From: Acidobacteriaceae bacterium
GTDB lineage: Bacteria > Acidobacteriota > Terriglobia > Terriglobales > Acidobacteriaceae
Reading direction: 5' to 3'
Assembly (NCBI GenBank): GCA_031296355.1
Contig: JARLFX010000381.1
Location: 1 to 40,780, forward strand
DNA: 40,780 nucleotides
The position numbers and the translations under genes are program-made. The notes below the pieces were generated by a model that worked only from the letters and a program-made list of their open reading frames with translations, searched no databases and had not been told where the DNA came from. Below are positions 26,565-35,106 of the stretch, piece by piece (within the stretch, counting starts at the first letter, position 1; each line of letters starts with the position of its first letter).

Positions 26565-28467
26565 GTCGTGCATAGCAGGATGGCGAGGCGCATGCCTCGT
26601 GGCGATCACGTTTGTCTACTTCCTGATCTTTGCGCAGTTTGGATTTCTACGGCGTCTGGCTGAGCTGGGCATTGCTGATGAGCATCTGAAAGCGGTGATG
26701 ACGGCTATGGCCGCGGGCGGCATCGTGGTGAGTTTGCTGGTGCCGCGGATTTCACGCTGGGCTTCGCCAGTGCTGCGCATGCGGGTGGCATTGGTGGCAT
26801 GTGTGGTGGCTGCTGCCGGTTCACGGCTGCCGCTGCATGCAGCCGCGGCGATGGTGGTGGCACTGAGCATTGGGTGTGCACTGGGATTACTGACGGTCAC
26901 GCTGGTGACGTGGCTACCGCAATGGCTGGGGAACGAGCACCGGCTGATGAAGGTGGGCATCGGAACCGGTATTGGATATTTTCTGTGCAATCTGCCGGCG
27001 GTATTTACGGCGTCGACTGCGGTGCAGACTATGGTGGCGGCTGGGCTGTGCGCGGCGGGCGTGTTTGTGGTGAGCGGCGAGACGGTGGAAGAGCCGGTTG
27101 CGGAGCAGGCAGGGCAGGCGTTGCCGTTCGGACTGGCGCTGGCGGGTTTTACCGCGCTGGTATGGCTGGATTCGGCGGCGTTCTTCATAATTCAAAACAC
27201 GCCTGAGCTGAAGGCGGGAACGTGGCAGGGGACGGCGCATCTCTGGAGCAATGGAGGGCTGCATTTTGCGGCGGCGCTGGCGGGGGCGTGGTGGCTGCGG
27301 CGCAGGGGATTGCGGCAGACGCTGTGTGTTGCATTCCTGGTGCTGGCGGCGGCATGTGTTTTGCTGAATGATCCAGGGCGGGCGGTGACGGTGTCGCTGC
27401 TGTACCCGGTGGGGGTGTCGATCTACTCAGTGGCGCTGGTGGCGTACCCGGCGCTGCTCTCCGGCGCGGTGACGGTGGAGGAGCGTGGGCGGCGGGCAGG
27501 ATGGATCTACGCGGTGGCGGGCTGGTGCGGCTCCGCAATGGGCATTGGGATGGGGCAGCACCTGGGACGCATTCCGCTGGGGTTTGTGGCAGTGGCGGGG
27601 GTGGTGGTGCTGATGCCGGTACTGCCGGGCGCGTTGCGGGCACGGCGGCGCGAGGTGCTGGCAACGCTGGTGGTGCTGGCGGTGGCGTGGTTTGTGAACC
27701 GCAGCATGGTGGAGCAGAGGATGGTGCCGCGCGCGTTGACCGCAGTGGAGCATGGGCGGCAGGTGTACATTGGCGAGGGCTGCATCAGCTGCCACTCGCA
27801 GTATGTGCGGCCAGGCACGGCGGATGTGGAGCGGTGGGGGCCGACGGAGAGTGTGGAGTCGCTGCGGGGAGAGCATCCGCCGCTGATTGGAAACCGCAGG
27901 CAGGGGCCGGACCTGGCAGAGGTGGGCAGCAGGCGGTCGGCGCTCTGGCTGCTGGCGCATTTTTACGATCCGGCGGAGGTGAGTCACGGTTCGTTCATGC
28001 CGGCGTATACGCGGCTGTTCGCGGATGAACGCGGCGGCGACCTGGTGGCGTATTTGCAGAGCCTGCACGGCGCGGATGAGGATGTAAAACGGCAGTGGGC
28101 AAGCCATGCGACGTGGCAACCGAGCGCAGGGGCACAGGCTAACCCGGAGGGGGGAGCGAAAGTCTATCGCGCATACTGCAGGACGTGTCATGACGAAGAC
28201 GGGCCGACGCGGGTGAAGTGGGCAGACCGCTTCCGGAGGCTGCCGCCGCGATTTGGGCTGGATGCGCTGCGCGACGTGCCGGCGGGCAGCGCGGAGGAGC
28301 GCAGGGCGAGGATTGCGCAGATTGCGAAGTTTGGCATACAGGGGACCGATATGCCGGGCCATGAGTATTTGCAGGACGGGGACATTGCATCTGTAAGCGC
28401 ATGGCTGGCGCAGAGAACCGCGCCGGTGAACGAAGTTCAACCACCAACCTTAGGAGAAAAACCATGA
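26551..28467 (+). CDS. Fusion: MFS-like membrane domain with CcoO- and CcoP-like cytochromes c
   Basis: This 638-residue protein has residues 15-360 forming about 12 membrane helices of a major-facilitator-like domain, then one further helix (369-383), then two haem c domains. The first, CISCH at 411-415 followed by SQYVRPG, GPDLAEVG and SFMPAY (axial Met483), closely follows CcoO of cbb3 oxidase. The second, CRTCH at 543-547 with Met601 in GTDMPGHE, resembles a CcoP-type or single-haem cytochrome c. With twelve plus one helices the haem domains would face the periplasm, where haem c is attached. The MFS part recalls CcoA, the cbb3 copper importer, though that is only a suggestion. It overlaps both neighbours. 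Confidence 0.85.
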   Translation: MPQRESCIAGWRGACLVAITFVYFLIFAQFGFLRRLAELGIADEHLKAVMTAMAAGGIVVSLLVPRISRWASPVLRMRVALVACVVAAAGSRLPLHAAAAMVVALSIGCALGLLTVTLVTWLPQWLGNEHRLMKVGIGTGIGYFLCNLPAVFTASTAVQTMVAAGLCAAGVFVVSGETVEEPVAEQAGQALPFGLALAGFTALVWLDSAAFFIIQNTPELKAGTWQGTAHLWSNGGLHFAAALAGAWWLRRRGLRQTLCVAFLVLAAACVLLNDPGRAVTVSLLYPVGVSIYSVALVAYPALLSGAVTVEERGRRAGWIYAVAGWCGSAMGIGMGQHLGRIPLGFVAVAGVVVLMPVLPGALRARRREVLATLVVLAVAWFVNRSMVEQRMVPRALTAVEHGRQVYIGEGCISCHSQYVRPGTADVERWGPTESVESLRGEHPPLIGNRRQGPDLAEVGSRRSALWLLAHFYDPAEVSHGSFMPAYTRLFADERGGDLVAYLQSLHGADEDVKRQWASHATWQPSAGAQANPEGGAKVYRAYCRTCHDEDGPTRVKWADRFRRLPPRFGLDALRDVPAGSAEERRARIAQIAKFGIQGTDMPGHEYLQDGDIASVSAWLAQRTAPVNEVQPPTLGEKP

Positions 28468-29045
28468 AGATATTTCGCCTGACTTTCCTGCTGGTGCTTC
28501 CGCTTTTGCTGGTATCCAGCGCGATGGCACAGAACCAGACGTTTACTGTGGACCCGGCTGCGAGCCAGGTGGGCTTCACGGTTGGAGGCTCGCATGTGGT
28601 GAAGGGTACGTTTCATGTGCAGAGCGGAGCGATCGATTTTGATCCGGGAGCGGGGAAGATCGACGGTTTTGTGGTGGTGGCGACAGGCAGCGGCAACAGC
28701 GGAGAGGCTTCGCGGGACAAGAAGATGAGCGGCCAGGTGCTGGACGCCCCGCATTTTGCGGAGACGACGTTTGTGCCACACAGCTATACAGGAACAATCG
28801 CGGGGAGTGGGGACTCTACGATCCAGGTGAGCGGGACATTCACGTTGCACGGAACCGGACATGAGATCATCGTGCCGATGCAGATTCATATCGAAGGCGG
28901 GAACTGCACGGCGAAGGGGCAATTCCAGGTTCCCTATGTGGATTGGGGAATGAAGGCGCCGAGCATGCCATTTTTCCATGTTGATAAGATTGTGGGCATC
29001 GACCTGACGCTGGTGGGGACGGTGGCGCGGGCGAAAGGAAAATAG
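28464..29045 (+). CDS. YceI-family periplasmic isoprenoid-binding protein
   Basis: This 193-residue protein has a signal peptide (MKIFRLTFLLVLPLLLVSSA, then MAQ) and a YceI lipocalin-like beta-barrel. Family features are FTVDPAASQVGFTVGGSHVVKGTF near the start, the DKKMSGQVLDAPHFAETTF block and VSGTFTLHGTGHEIIVPM. YceI proteins bind long isoprenoid or amphiphilic molecules, such as polyprenyl phenols, in a hydrophobic tunnel and are often encoded with b-type cytochromes. ATG 28464 overlaps the cytochrome fusion stop (ATGA) and follows AGGAG at 28452-28456. As the last gene of an operon beginning with a polyprenyl synthase it suggests a common isoprenoid ligand. Confidence 0.92.
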   Translation: MKIFRLTFLLVLPLLLVSSAMAQNQTFTVDPAASQVGFTVGGSHVVKGTFHVQSGAIDFDPGAGKIDGFVVVATGSGNSGEASRDKKMSGQVLDAPHFAETTFVPHSYTGTIAGSGDSTIQVSGTFTLHGTGHEIIVPMQIHIEGGNCTAKGQFQVPYVDWGMKAPSMPFFHVDKIVGIDLTLVGTVARAKGK

Positions 29046-29108
29046 GCAGACGACAGGCAGCCAGTGACGTAGGACACAGACTGGAAGGGCCATAGTCCAG
29101 ATACTCAT

Positions 29109-29128
29109 CGTACATAAATCCCTGTACG
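29109..29128. promoter_or_regulatory. Short dyad CGTACA-N8-TGTACG, possible operator
   Basis: This perfect 6-bp inverted repeat with 8-nt spacer lies about 75 nt before the start of the PAS/GGDEF/EAL gene. It could be a regulator site or a weak hairpin. No known factor can be assigned. Confidence 0.3.
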
Positions 29129-29203
29129 TTCGGCGCACGCGAGTTTGAGCTGAATGGGAGTTGTGTCTTGTGTAAAAAGCGCATCAATGCGGAAGAGACG
29201 GAT

Positions 29204-32044
29204 ATGGGCCTAGTGGATGCAGCAGATCTGTCAGCGTTGATGGAGAGTTCGCAGGATTTTATCTGGTCGGTCGATCTGGATTACCGGCTGTTGACGTTTA
29301 ATCGCGCGTTGCAGATGGATGTTAAGCGGCGATTTGGCATGGAGCTGGCAGCAGGGCAGCGGGCGGAAGAGGTGTCGCCGGCTGCCCTGGCTGCGCAGTG
29401 GGCTCCGTTGTATGACGTGGCGCTGCGCGAAGGACAGGTGCGTACTGAAGTTACCTCGCCGGATGGCTGCATTCTGGATGTAGTGATCAATCGCATGATG
29501 GTGGACGGCAAGGCGCGGGGGCTCTCTGCCTTTGCCAAAGACATCACCCGCTGGAAGAGCGCGGAGTGCGCGCTAAGGGAAGCGGAGAAGAAATACCAGG
29601 AGATATTCGACGGCGCGCTGGAGGGCATGTACCGGGCCACGCTGGATGGCCGGCTGCTTGAGGTGAACAGTGCGCTCACGAAGATGCTTGGCTATACCAA
29701 GGCGCCTGCGCGTGTTGTGGCTGAGATGAAAGATCTGGCGTACGAGGTATGGGCGAACCCGCAGGACCGGGAGAGGCTGCTGCAGTTGCTGGAAGAGAAC
29801 GGATCGGTACAGGGTTTCGAATGCCAGTTCAAGCGCCAGGACGGCAAGTTGATATGGGTTACGTTGAGTTCCCGGCTCGTAAAAGATAGCGGTAATGAAC
29901 CCTGCATTGATGGATTTGTAGAAGACATTACCGAGCGGAAAGTGGCGCAGGAGCACCTGCAGGAGAGTGTGCAGCAGTTGCGGCTGTTTGTGAAGCATGC
30001 GCCGGGGGCGCTGGCAATGTTTGACCGCGAGATGCGGTACATATGGGCCAGCAACCGGTGGAGAGATGCCTTTTGCCTGGGTGATGGCGATCTGACCGGA
30101 CACTCGCACTATGATGACCCAATCGTATTTCCAGAGAGATGGAGAGAGGCGCACCGGCGTGGGATAGCGGGAGAAGTGTTGTGTGAGGAAGCAGACCGTG
30201 TGCATGCACTGGATGGTTCTTCATGCTGGAACCGGTGGGAGATTTCACCATGGCACGATGCCCAGGGCGAAGTGGGCGGCATCATCATCTTTACGGAAGA
30301 CATAACCGCGCGGAAGAAGGCTGAACAGGGGCTGCTGGAGAGTGAGGACCGCTACCGGACGGCGTTCCAGACAAGTCTGGATGCGATCAATATCAATCGC
30401 GTAAGCGATGGCTTGTACATTGATGTGAACGATGCATTTCTCGACATCATGGGATATAGCAGAGAAGAGGTAATTGGGAAGACGTCGCTGGAACTGAAGG
30501 TCTGGAAGGATCCGCTGGACCGGGAAAAGGTGGTGGAAGAGCTGCGGCGAAACGGATTCTGTCGCGACAAGGAAGTGGCATTCCAGCAGAAAAACGGACA
30601 GATTTTATGGGGACAGATCTCAGCGTCATTTATCGAGCTGGATGGGGAGAAGTGTTTACTTTCCGTTACACGGGATGTATCGGAAGCGAAGCATGCGGAG
30701 GCGGAGATTCGGCATCTCGCTTTCTATGACACGCTGACGGGATTGCCGAACCGGCGGCTGCTGCTGGACCGGCTTCACCAGGCGCAGGCTGCCAGCGGGC
30801 GCAGCCGCCGCCAGCGGGCGCTGTTGTTTGTGGATCTGGATGATTTCAAGACGCTGAACGATACGCTGGGGCATCCGGTGGGAGACCTGCAATTGCAGGA
30901 GGTAGGGCGGCGGCTGAGCCGATGCGTGCGCGAGACGGATACGGTTTCGCGGTTCGGCGGAGATGAGTTTGTGGTGATGCTGGAAGACCTGAGCGAGCTG
31001 CCGGAGCAGGCGGCATCGCAGGCAAAAGGAGTAGCGGAGAAGATTCTGGCTGCGCTGGGCGATCCCTACCTGCTGAATGGACGCGAGCATCGTAGTTCGG
31101 CGAGTATCGGCATTACGCTGTTCCAGGATCAGCGGGAATCTACAGATGAGGTTTTGAAGCAGGCCGACATTGCGATGTACCAGGCGAAATCCGCGGGGCG
31201 GAACACGATGCGGTTCTTTGCGCCGGCGCTACAGACAGCGGTGAATGCGCGGGCGGCGCTGGAAGGTGAGCTGCGCGATGCGATTCAAAAAGAGCAATTT
31301 GAGTTGTATTACCAGCCGCAAATGAACCGTGCAGAAGTGAACGGGGCTGAGGCGCTGCTGCGCTGGCGGCATCCGAGCCGCGGTCTACTGTTGCCGGCGG
31401 AGTTCATTGCGTCTTCAGAAGAGACGGGATTGATCTTGCCGCTGGGCGAGTGGGTGCTGGAGACTGCGTGCCGGCAGATTGCGGCATGGGGTGCGCGAAC
31501 CGAGATGGCGGGCATCACGGTGGCGGTGAATATCAGCGCGCGGCAACTGCACCAGGCGAATTTTGTGGAGAGTGTGTTGGCTGCGCTGGCGCGTACGGGA
31601 GCAAATCCAGAGAACCTGCGGCTGGAGCTGACCGAGAGCATCGTGGTGGACAACGTGGAAGACGTGATCGCAAAGATGACGGAATTGCGAATCCACGGAG
31701 TACGGTTCTCACTCGATGATTTTGGTACGGGATATTCGTCATTGGCGTATCTGAAACGGTTGCCGCTGGACCAGTTGAAGATCGATCGCTCATTTGTGCG
31801 GGACATCCTGGTAGACGAAGGTAGCGGGGCGATTGCGGAGACAATCATTTCACTGAGCCGCGTGCTTGGGTTGAAGGTGATTGCAGAGGGGGTGGAGACC
31901 GAAGAGCAGCGGCGGTTTTTGACGCGGCTGAAGTGCCATTCCTTCCAGGGATACCTGTATAGCCGACCGGTACCGATCGGAGAGTTTGAAGCGATGGTGC
32001 TGAGCATGGAGCACCGGGGCGACGAACCGGCGCTATTCGACTAG
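29204..32044 (+). CDS. PAS / GGDEF / EAL cyclic-di-GMP signalling protein
   Basis: This 946-residue cytoplasmic protein has four PAS-type sensor modules, each ending in a DITxxK-type linker (KDITRWKSAE, EDITERKVAQ, EDITARKKAE, RDVSEAKHAE), then GGDEF (585-589, intact) and EAL (Glu716 in GAEALLRW) domains. The EAL part keeps DDFGTGYSSL, KIDRSFV and AEGVET, so phosphodiesterase activity is likely. An RETD inhibition site precedes GGDEF by five residues. No membrane helix is seen. ATG 29204 follows GGAAGAGA; a TTG at 29168 in the same frame would add 12 residues. It begins 158 nt after the YceI gene and may have its own promoter. Confidence 0.95.
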   Translation: MGLVDAADLSALMESSQDFIWSVDLDYRLLTFNRALQMDVKRRFGMELAAGQRAEEVSPAALAAQWAPLYDVALREGQVRTEVTSPDGCILDVVINRMMVDGKARGLSAFAKDITRWKSAECALREAEKKYQEIFDGALEGMYRATLDGRLLEVNSALTKMLGYTKAPARVVAEMKDLAYEVWANPQDRERLLQLLEENGSVQGFECQFKRQDGKLIWVTLSSRLVKDSGNEPCIDGFVEDITERKVAQEHLQESVQQLRLFVKHAPGALAMFDREMRYIWASNRWRDAFCLGDGDLTGHSHYDDPIVFPERWREAHRRGIAGEVLCEEADRVHALDGSSCWNRWEISPWHDAQGEVGGIIIFTEDITARKKAEQGLLESEDRYRTAFQTSLDAININRVSDGLYIDVNDAFLDIMGYSREEVIGKTSLELKVWKDPLDREKVVEELRRNGFCRDKEVAFQQKNGQILWGQISASFIELDGEKCLLSVTRDVSEAKHAEAEIRHLAFYDTLTGLPNRRLLLDRLHQAQAASGRSRRQRALLFVDLDDFKTLNDTLGHPVGDLQLQEVGRRLSRCVRETDTVSRFGGDEFVVMLEDLSELPEQAASQAKGVAEKILAALGDPYLLNGREHRSSASIGITLFQDQRESTDEVLKQADIAMYQAKSAGRNTMRFFAPALQTAVNARAALEGELRDAIQKEQFELYYQPQMNRAEVNGAEALLRWRHPSRGLLLPAEFIASSEETGLILPLGEWVLETACRQIAAWGARTEMAGITVAVNISARQLHQANFVESVLAALARTGANPENLRLELTESIVVDNVEDVIAKMTELRIHGVRFSLDDFGTGYSSLAYLKRLPLDQLKIDRSFVRDILVDEGSGAIAETIISLSRVLGLKVIAEGVETEEQRRFLTRLKCHSFQGYLYSRPVPIGEFEAMVLSMEHRGDEPALFD

Positions 32045-32055
32045 GGGAAATTTCT

Positions 32056-33336
32056 TCAGCGCGTGGTTGGGATGTCTTCGGAGGCGGGGAAGAGGCCGCG
32101 CTCGCCATCCCAGCGTGCGACGACGACGGTGGCCAGGCAGTTGCCGAGCACGTTGATCGCAGTGCGCCCCATATCCATGAGTTGATCGACGCCGAAGAGC
32201 ATGAGGACGACTTCCATCGGGAGATGGAAGGAGGCTGCTACGGCGAGGACGACGACCAATGCGCCGCGAGCTACACCGGCAGTGCCTTTGCTGCTGATCA
32301 GCAGCGTGACCAGCATGAGCGCCTGCTGGCCGAGCGTGAGATGAATGCCGGACGCCTGGGCAACGAAGACGAGCGCAAGCGATTCATACAGGCCGGAACC
32401 AGCAAGATTGAAACTGTAGCCGAGAGGGAGCACGAGGGAGAGCGTTTCGCGTGAGACGCCGAGGGATTCCACGCGCTCCATGGAGAGCGGCAGCGCTGCT
32501 TCAGAGCTGGCAGTGCCGAAGGCGATGGCGAGCGGCTCGGCCAGGGCTCGCATGAAGCGGAGGAGCGGAATCCGCGCGAGCAGCGCCAAGGGTACAAGTA
32601 TCAGCAGGATGAAGGCTGCGAGTGCGAGATACATGGTCAGTAGCAGTTTGAGGAGCGGCCAGAAGACGCCGGCGCCGAGGTGTCCGACGGTGTAGGCCAT
32701 AGCGCCGAAGACGCCGACCGGCGCGGCATACATGATGATGTTGGTGAACTTGAACATGGTTTCGGCCAGGCTGGAGGCGAGTTGCACGAGCGGGCGGCGG
32801 TGCACCTCCGTGACCATGGCGAGTGCGACGCCGAAGAGCATGCAGAAGATGACGACCTGCAGCGTCTGACCTTCAGCGATGGACTTGGCAATGTTTTCAG
32901 GGAACATGGCGACGAGCAGTTCGCTCCATGAATGCGTGGCGAAGGTGACAGGTTCGGCGCCCGCAGCCGCCGGCATGATGATGCCGTATCCAGCGCGTGT
33001 GATGTTGATGGCTACGAATCCGACGACCAGCGCGAGGGTGGAGACGACTTCAAAGATGATGAGCGCCTTGACGCCGACGCGGCCTACTTTTTTGAGATCG
33101 GCATGGCCAGCGATGCCAGTAACCAGCGTGCCGAAGAGCAAGGGCGCGATGATGACCTTGATAAGACGAAGGAAGATGGTGGCGAGTATTTGGAAGTTGA
33201 CCGCGGTGTGCGGCCATTGGTGGCCGACGATGGCGCCGAGAATCATGGCGGCGAAGATCCAGCCGGTGAGCGAACGGCGGTAGATTGCGAGCGCGATGAC
33301 CAGCGCGGCCAGTAGGAGTTGGATTGTCATCATCAT
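32056..33336 (-). CDS. DctA/GltP-type dicarboxylate:cation symporter
   Basis: This is a 426-residue secondary transporter of the DAACS family, importing C4-dicarboxylates or acidic amino acids with protons or sodium. The family core is clear: FGTASSEAALP in reentrant loop 1, GYSFNLAGSGLYESLALVFVA, SSKGTAGVARGALVVVLA in reentrant loop 2, and GVDQLMDMGRTAINVLGN. About eight helices precede a short C-terminus. Three consecutive ATGs (33336, 33333, 33330) are possible starts; the frame is open to 33390, but that start would sit directly behind a terminator hairpin and adds an unusual N-terminus. The gene converges on the GGDEF/EAL gene. Confidence 0.9.
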   Translation of the reverse strand: MMMTIQLLLAALVIALAIYRRSLTGWIFAAMILGAIVGHQWPHTAVNFQILATIFLRLIKVIIAPLLFGTLVTGIAGHADLKKVGRVGVKALIIFEVVSTLALVVGFVAINITRAGYGIIMPAAAGAEPVTFATHSWSELLVAMFPENIAKSIAEGQTLQVVIFCMLFGVALAMVTEVHRRPLVQLASSLAETMFKFTNIIMYAAPVGVFGAMAYTVGHLGAGVFWPLLKLLLTMYLALAAFILLILVPLALLARIPLLRFMRALAEPLAIAFGTASSEAALPLSMERVESLGVSRETLSLVLPLGYSFNLAGSGLYESLALVFVAQASGIHLTLGQQALMLVTLLISSKGTAGVARGALVVVLAVAASFHLPMEVVLMLFGVDQLMDMGRTAINVLGNCLATVVVARWDGERGLFPASEDIPTTR

Positions 33337-33402
33337 GAACAGGAACAGTGTATCGGAGATAGAAGTGTGCGCGGCGGAGAGATAGCCCATACAGAAAACA
33401 GA

Positions 33403-33430
33403 AAGGGCTGGAAGCGATGCTCCAGCCCTT
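33403..33430 (-). terminator. Intrinsic terminator of the small basic protein gene
   Basis: The perfect 10-bp stem AAGGGCTGGA / TCCAGCCCTT with an 8-nt loop is followed on the minus strand by TCTGTTTTCTG. It lies just downstream of the minus-strand gene ending at 33452 and upstream of the symporter gene. Confidence 0.75.
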
Positions 33431-33451
33431 GGTGTTTGCGAAATGACAATG

Positions 33452-33691
33452 TTATTTCGCGGGTGATTTCTTTGCCTTCACCTTGGCCCAGCGGGCCTTC
33501 TGTGCGGCGGCGATGCGGGCGCGGCCGGCGGCGCTCATCTTGCGCTTCTTCGGCTTTGCAGCTGCAGGAGCCGCGGCATTGCGCGGACGCCCGGGGCCTT
33601 TGCTGGTGGGGATACCAAGCAGCGCTTGCTTCGCCTGTGTGAGCCGGGCAATCTCTGCATCAATCTGTGCAACGATATCGTTCAAATTCAT
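33452..33691 (-). CDS. Small basic, AT-hook-like protein
   Basis: This is a 79-residue protein. The N-terminal third (MNLNDIVAQIDAEIARLTQA) is a likely helix or coiled coil. The rest is Lys/Arg/Ala/Pro-rich with GRPR, an AT-hook core, and KRKMSAAGRARIAAAQKARW, a motif seen in small DNA-binding-like proteins of Acidobacteria. ATG 33691 follows AGAGGAT at a good distance; an earlier in-frame ATG at 33709 lacks one. A nucleoid-associated role is inferred from charge and the AT hook only. Terminator follows at 33403-33430. Confidence 0.7.
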   Translation of the reverse strand: MNLNDIVAQIDAEIARLTQAKQALLGIPTSKGPGRPRNAAAPAAAKPKKRKMSAAGRARIAAAQKARWAKVKAKKSPAK

Positions 33692-34203
33692 ACTGATTAT
33701 CCTCTGCATTCTGAGTTACAGGCCGCTTACTGTACTTAGGGTAGCAGAGAGCGGTGTTATCGACATATAGGGGTGAGTTAGTGGTGAGATGTAATTCGAC
33801 CTATCTCGCGAATTAGACGGCGGGGGGAGTCTGACTTTCTGCCTGGAGATGTTCAAGGTATTAAAACAAAAGCACGGTTCGAGACATTGAATATATGAGT
33901 AACTTACCTGGAGTATTCAGGGCAGGTTTAAGAAGCCGTTATATGATCGCCAGCCATGAAGCGAATAGAACAGCAGAGATCGATAGCAGTTCTTGTTTGG
34001 CGTCTTCCATGCTTTGGGTGGTTTATTTAGTCGGCAATGTTAAATGACATGCCAAAGTTCCAGTCGACCGACTGACGCAAATGGTTGCGTCGCAGCAGAG
34101 GCGATTGGGACAGCTGAATTTTCACAGATGGCGCGACTCAGAGAGGAAATTCAATCACTGCTGGAGATCTCCAGGTCGAAGTGCCGGAAGTGATTGAAAG
34201 AAA
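33692..34203. other. 512-nt stretch without a confident gene, lower GC
   Basis: I find no convincing gene. A 50-codon plus-strand frame at 33895-34047 has no ribosome site. Two perfect palindromic features are present: GACGCAA-ATGG-TTGCGTC at 34074-34091 and CTGGAGATCTCCAG at 34161-34174. Composition is less GC-rich than the flanks, which may reflect an eroded insertion or an unrecognised small RNA. Confidence 0.5.
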
Positions 34204-34280
34204 TGGTAGGCACGAGGAGACTCGAACTCCTGACCTCTACCGTGTCAAGGTAGCGCTCTAACCAACTGAGCTACGCGCCT
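34204..34280 (-). tRNA. tRNA-Val (anticodon GAC), CCA encoded
   Basis: On the minus strand a full cloverleaf is seen: acceptor AGGCGCG paired with CGTGCCT, T8-A9, D-stem GCTC/GAGC, anticodon stem CTACC/GGTAG with loop TTGACAC giving anticodon GAC (valine), T-arm AGGAG-TTCGAGT-CTCCT, discriminator A and encoded CCA. No integrase or duplicated 3' end is seen next to it in the window. Confidence 0.97.
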
Positions 34281-34438
34281 GCGCTACGCCTGTGCGGCGG
34301 TTGCAGCTTTTCTAGTCTAAATCGCCGGGGCGTTCAGCGCAAACCGGTTCACGGCAAATGGCTTGGGGATTGGGCGCTGGAGTGCGGTAGGATGTTTCTG
34401 GCACACTTTGCCGGAATCAAGCTTGTTCGACAACGCAC

Positions 34439-35023
34439 ATGCCTATTCTTCGCCAGTTTCGCGCTGCTCCCAATCTGCTAACGCTGCTTCGCCTCTTCAT
34501 CATTCCATTTCTCGTGATCGCCATCCTGGATGGGCGTTTCAAGACGGCGATTGTGCTCTTCCTGCTGGCCGGGGTGAGCGATGGACTGGATGGCTTGCTG
34601 GCGCGCTGGCTGAAACAACAGACGGCGCTGGGGCTTTACCTCGATCCGATCGCGGATAAGCTGCTGCTGTCTACGCTGTTTGTGGTGTTCACCCACGTCG
34701 GGCTGGTTCCGCGGTATGTGACGGTGCTGGTTTTCAGCCGCGACCTGGGGCTGGTGCTGATCGGCACGGTGCTGTTTGCCACGCATACTCTGCGGGAGTT
34801 CCGGCCGAGCCTCTTCGGCAAACTGAATACATGCATCCAGATATTCACGCTGGCGATGGTGATGGTCGATCCGATCCGTGATGTGTCCTCTATCCATAGC
34901 CTGCGCAGCTGGATGCTGCGGATTACCGCGTATAGCGCCATTGCTTCTGCAGCGGAGTATGCGTGGATCGTGCTGAAGCGGATTAACTCTTCGCCAGCCG
35001 CTGCTGTACCAACTACGCGCTGA
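34439..35023 (+). CDS. CDP-alcohol phosphatidyltransferase (PgsA-like)
   Basis: This 194-residue membrane enzyme transfers a phosphatidyl group from CDP-diacylglycerol to an alcohol; PgsA makes phosphatidylglycerol phosphate. The catalytic motif DG-x2-AR-x8-G-x3-D-x3-D is complete: Asp51, Gly52, Ala55, Arg56, Gly65, Asp69, Asp73. It starts PNLLTLLRLFIIPFLVIAIL, as PgsA and cardiolipin-synthase-like CDP-OH proteins do. The exact acceptor (glycerol 3-phosphate or another alcohol) cannot be fixed. No strong ribosome site is seen before ATG 34439. The next gene is in the same direction but has its own good ribosome site 84 nt later. Confidence 0.88.
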   Translation: MPILRQFRAAPNLLTLLRLFIIPFLVIAILDGRFKTAIVLFLLAGVSDGLDGLLARWLKQQTALGLYLDPIADKLLLSTLFVVFTHVGLVPRYVTVLVFSRDLGLVLIGTVLFATHTLREFRPSLFGKLNTCIQIFTLAMVMVDPIRDVSSIHSLRSWMLRITAYSAIASAAEYAWIVLKRINSSPAAAVPTTR

Positions 35024-35106
35024 AACAGGCGCAAGTACAAATCTTAGAAACGTGTACTTCTCATTCGACAGATTGCATTCAACGTATGCAAACAAGGAGA
35101 GACGGT

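Noticed and set aside
33895..34047. 50-codon plus-strand frame
   Set aside because: No ribosome site and no similarity that I recognise; kept only as a remark in the spacer entry.
34204..34280. Integration site of a mobile element at tRNA-Val
   Set aside because: No integrase gene or direct repeat of the tRNA 3' end is visible in the window.
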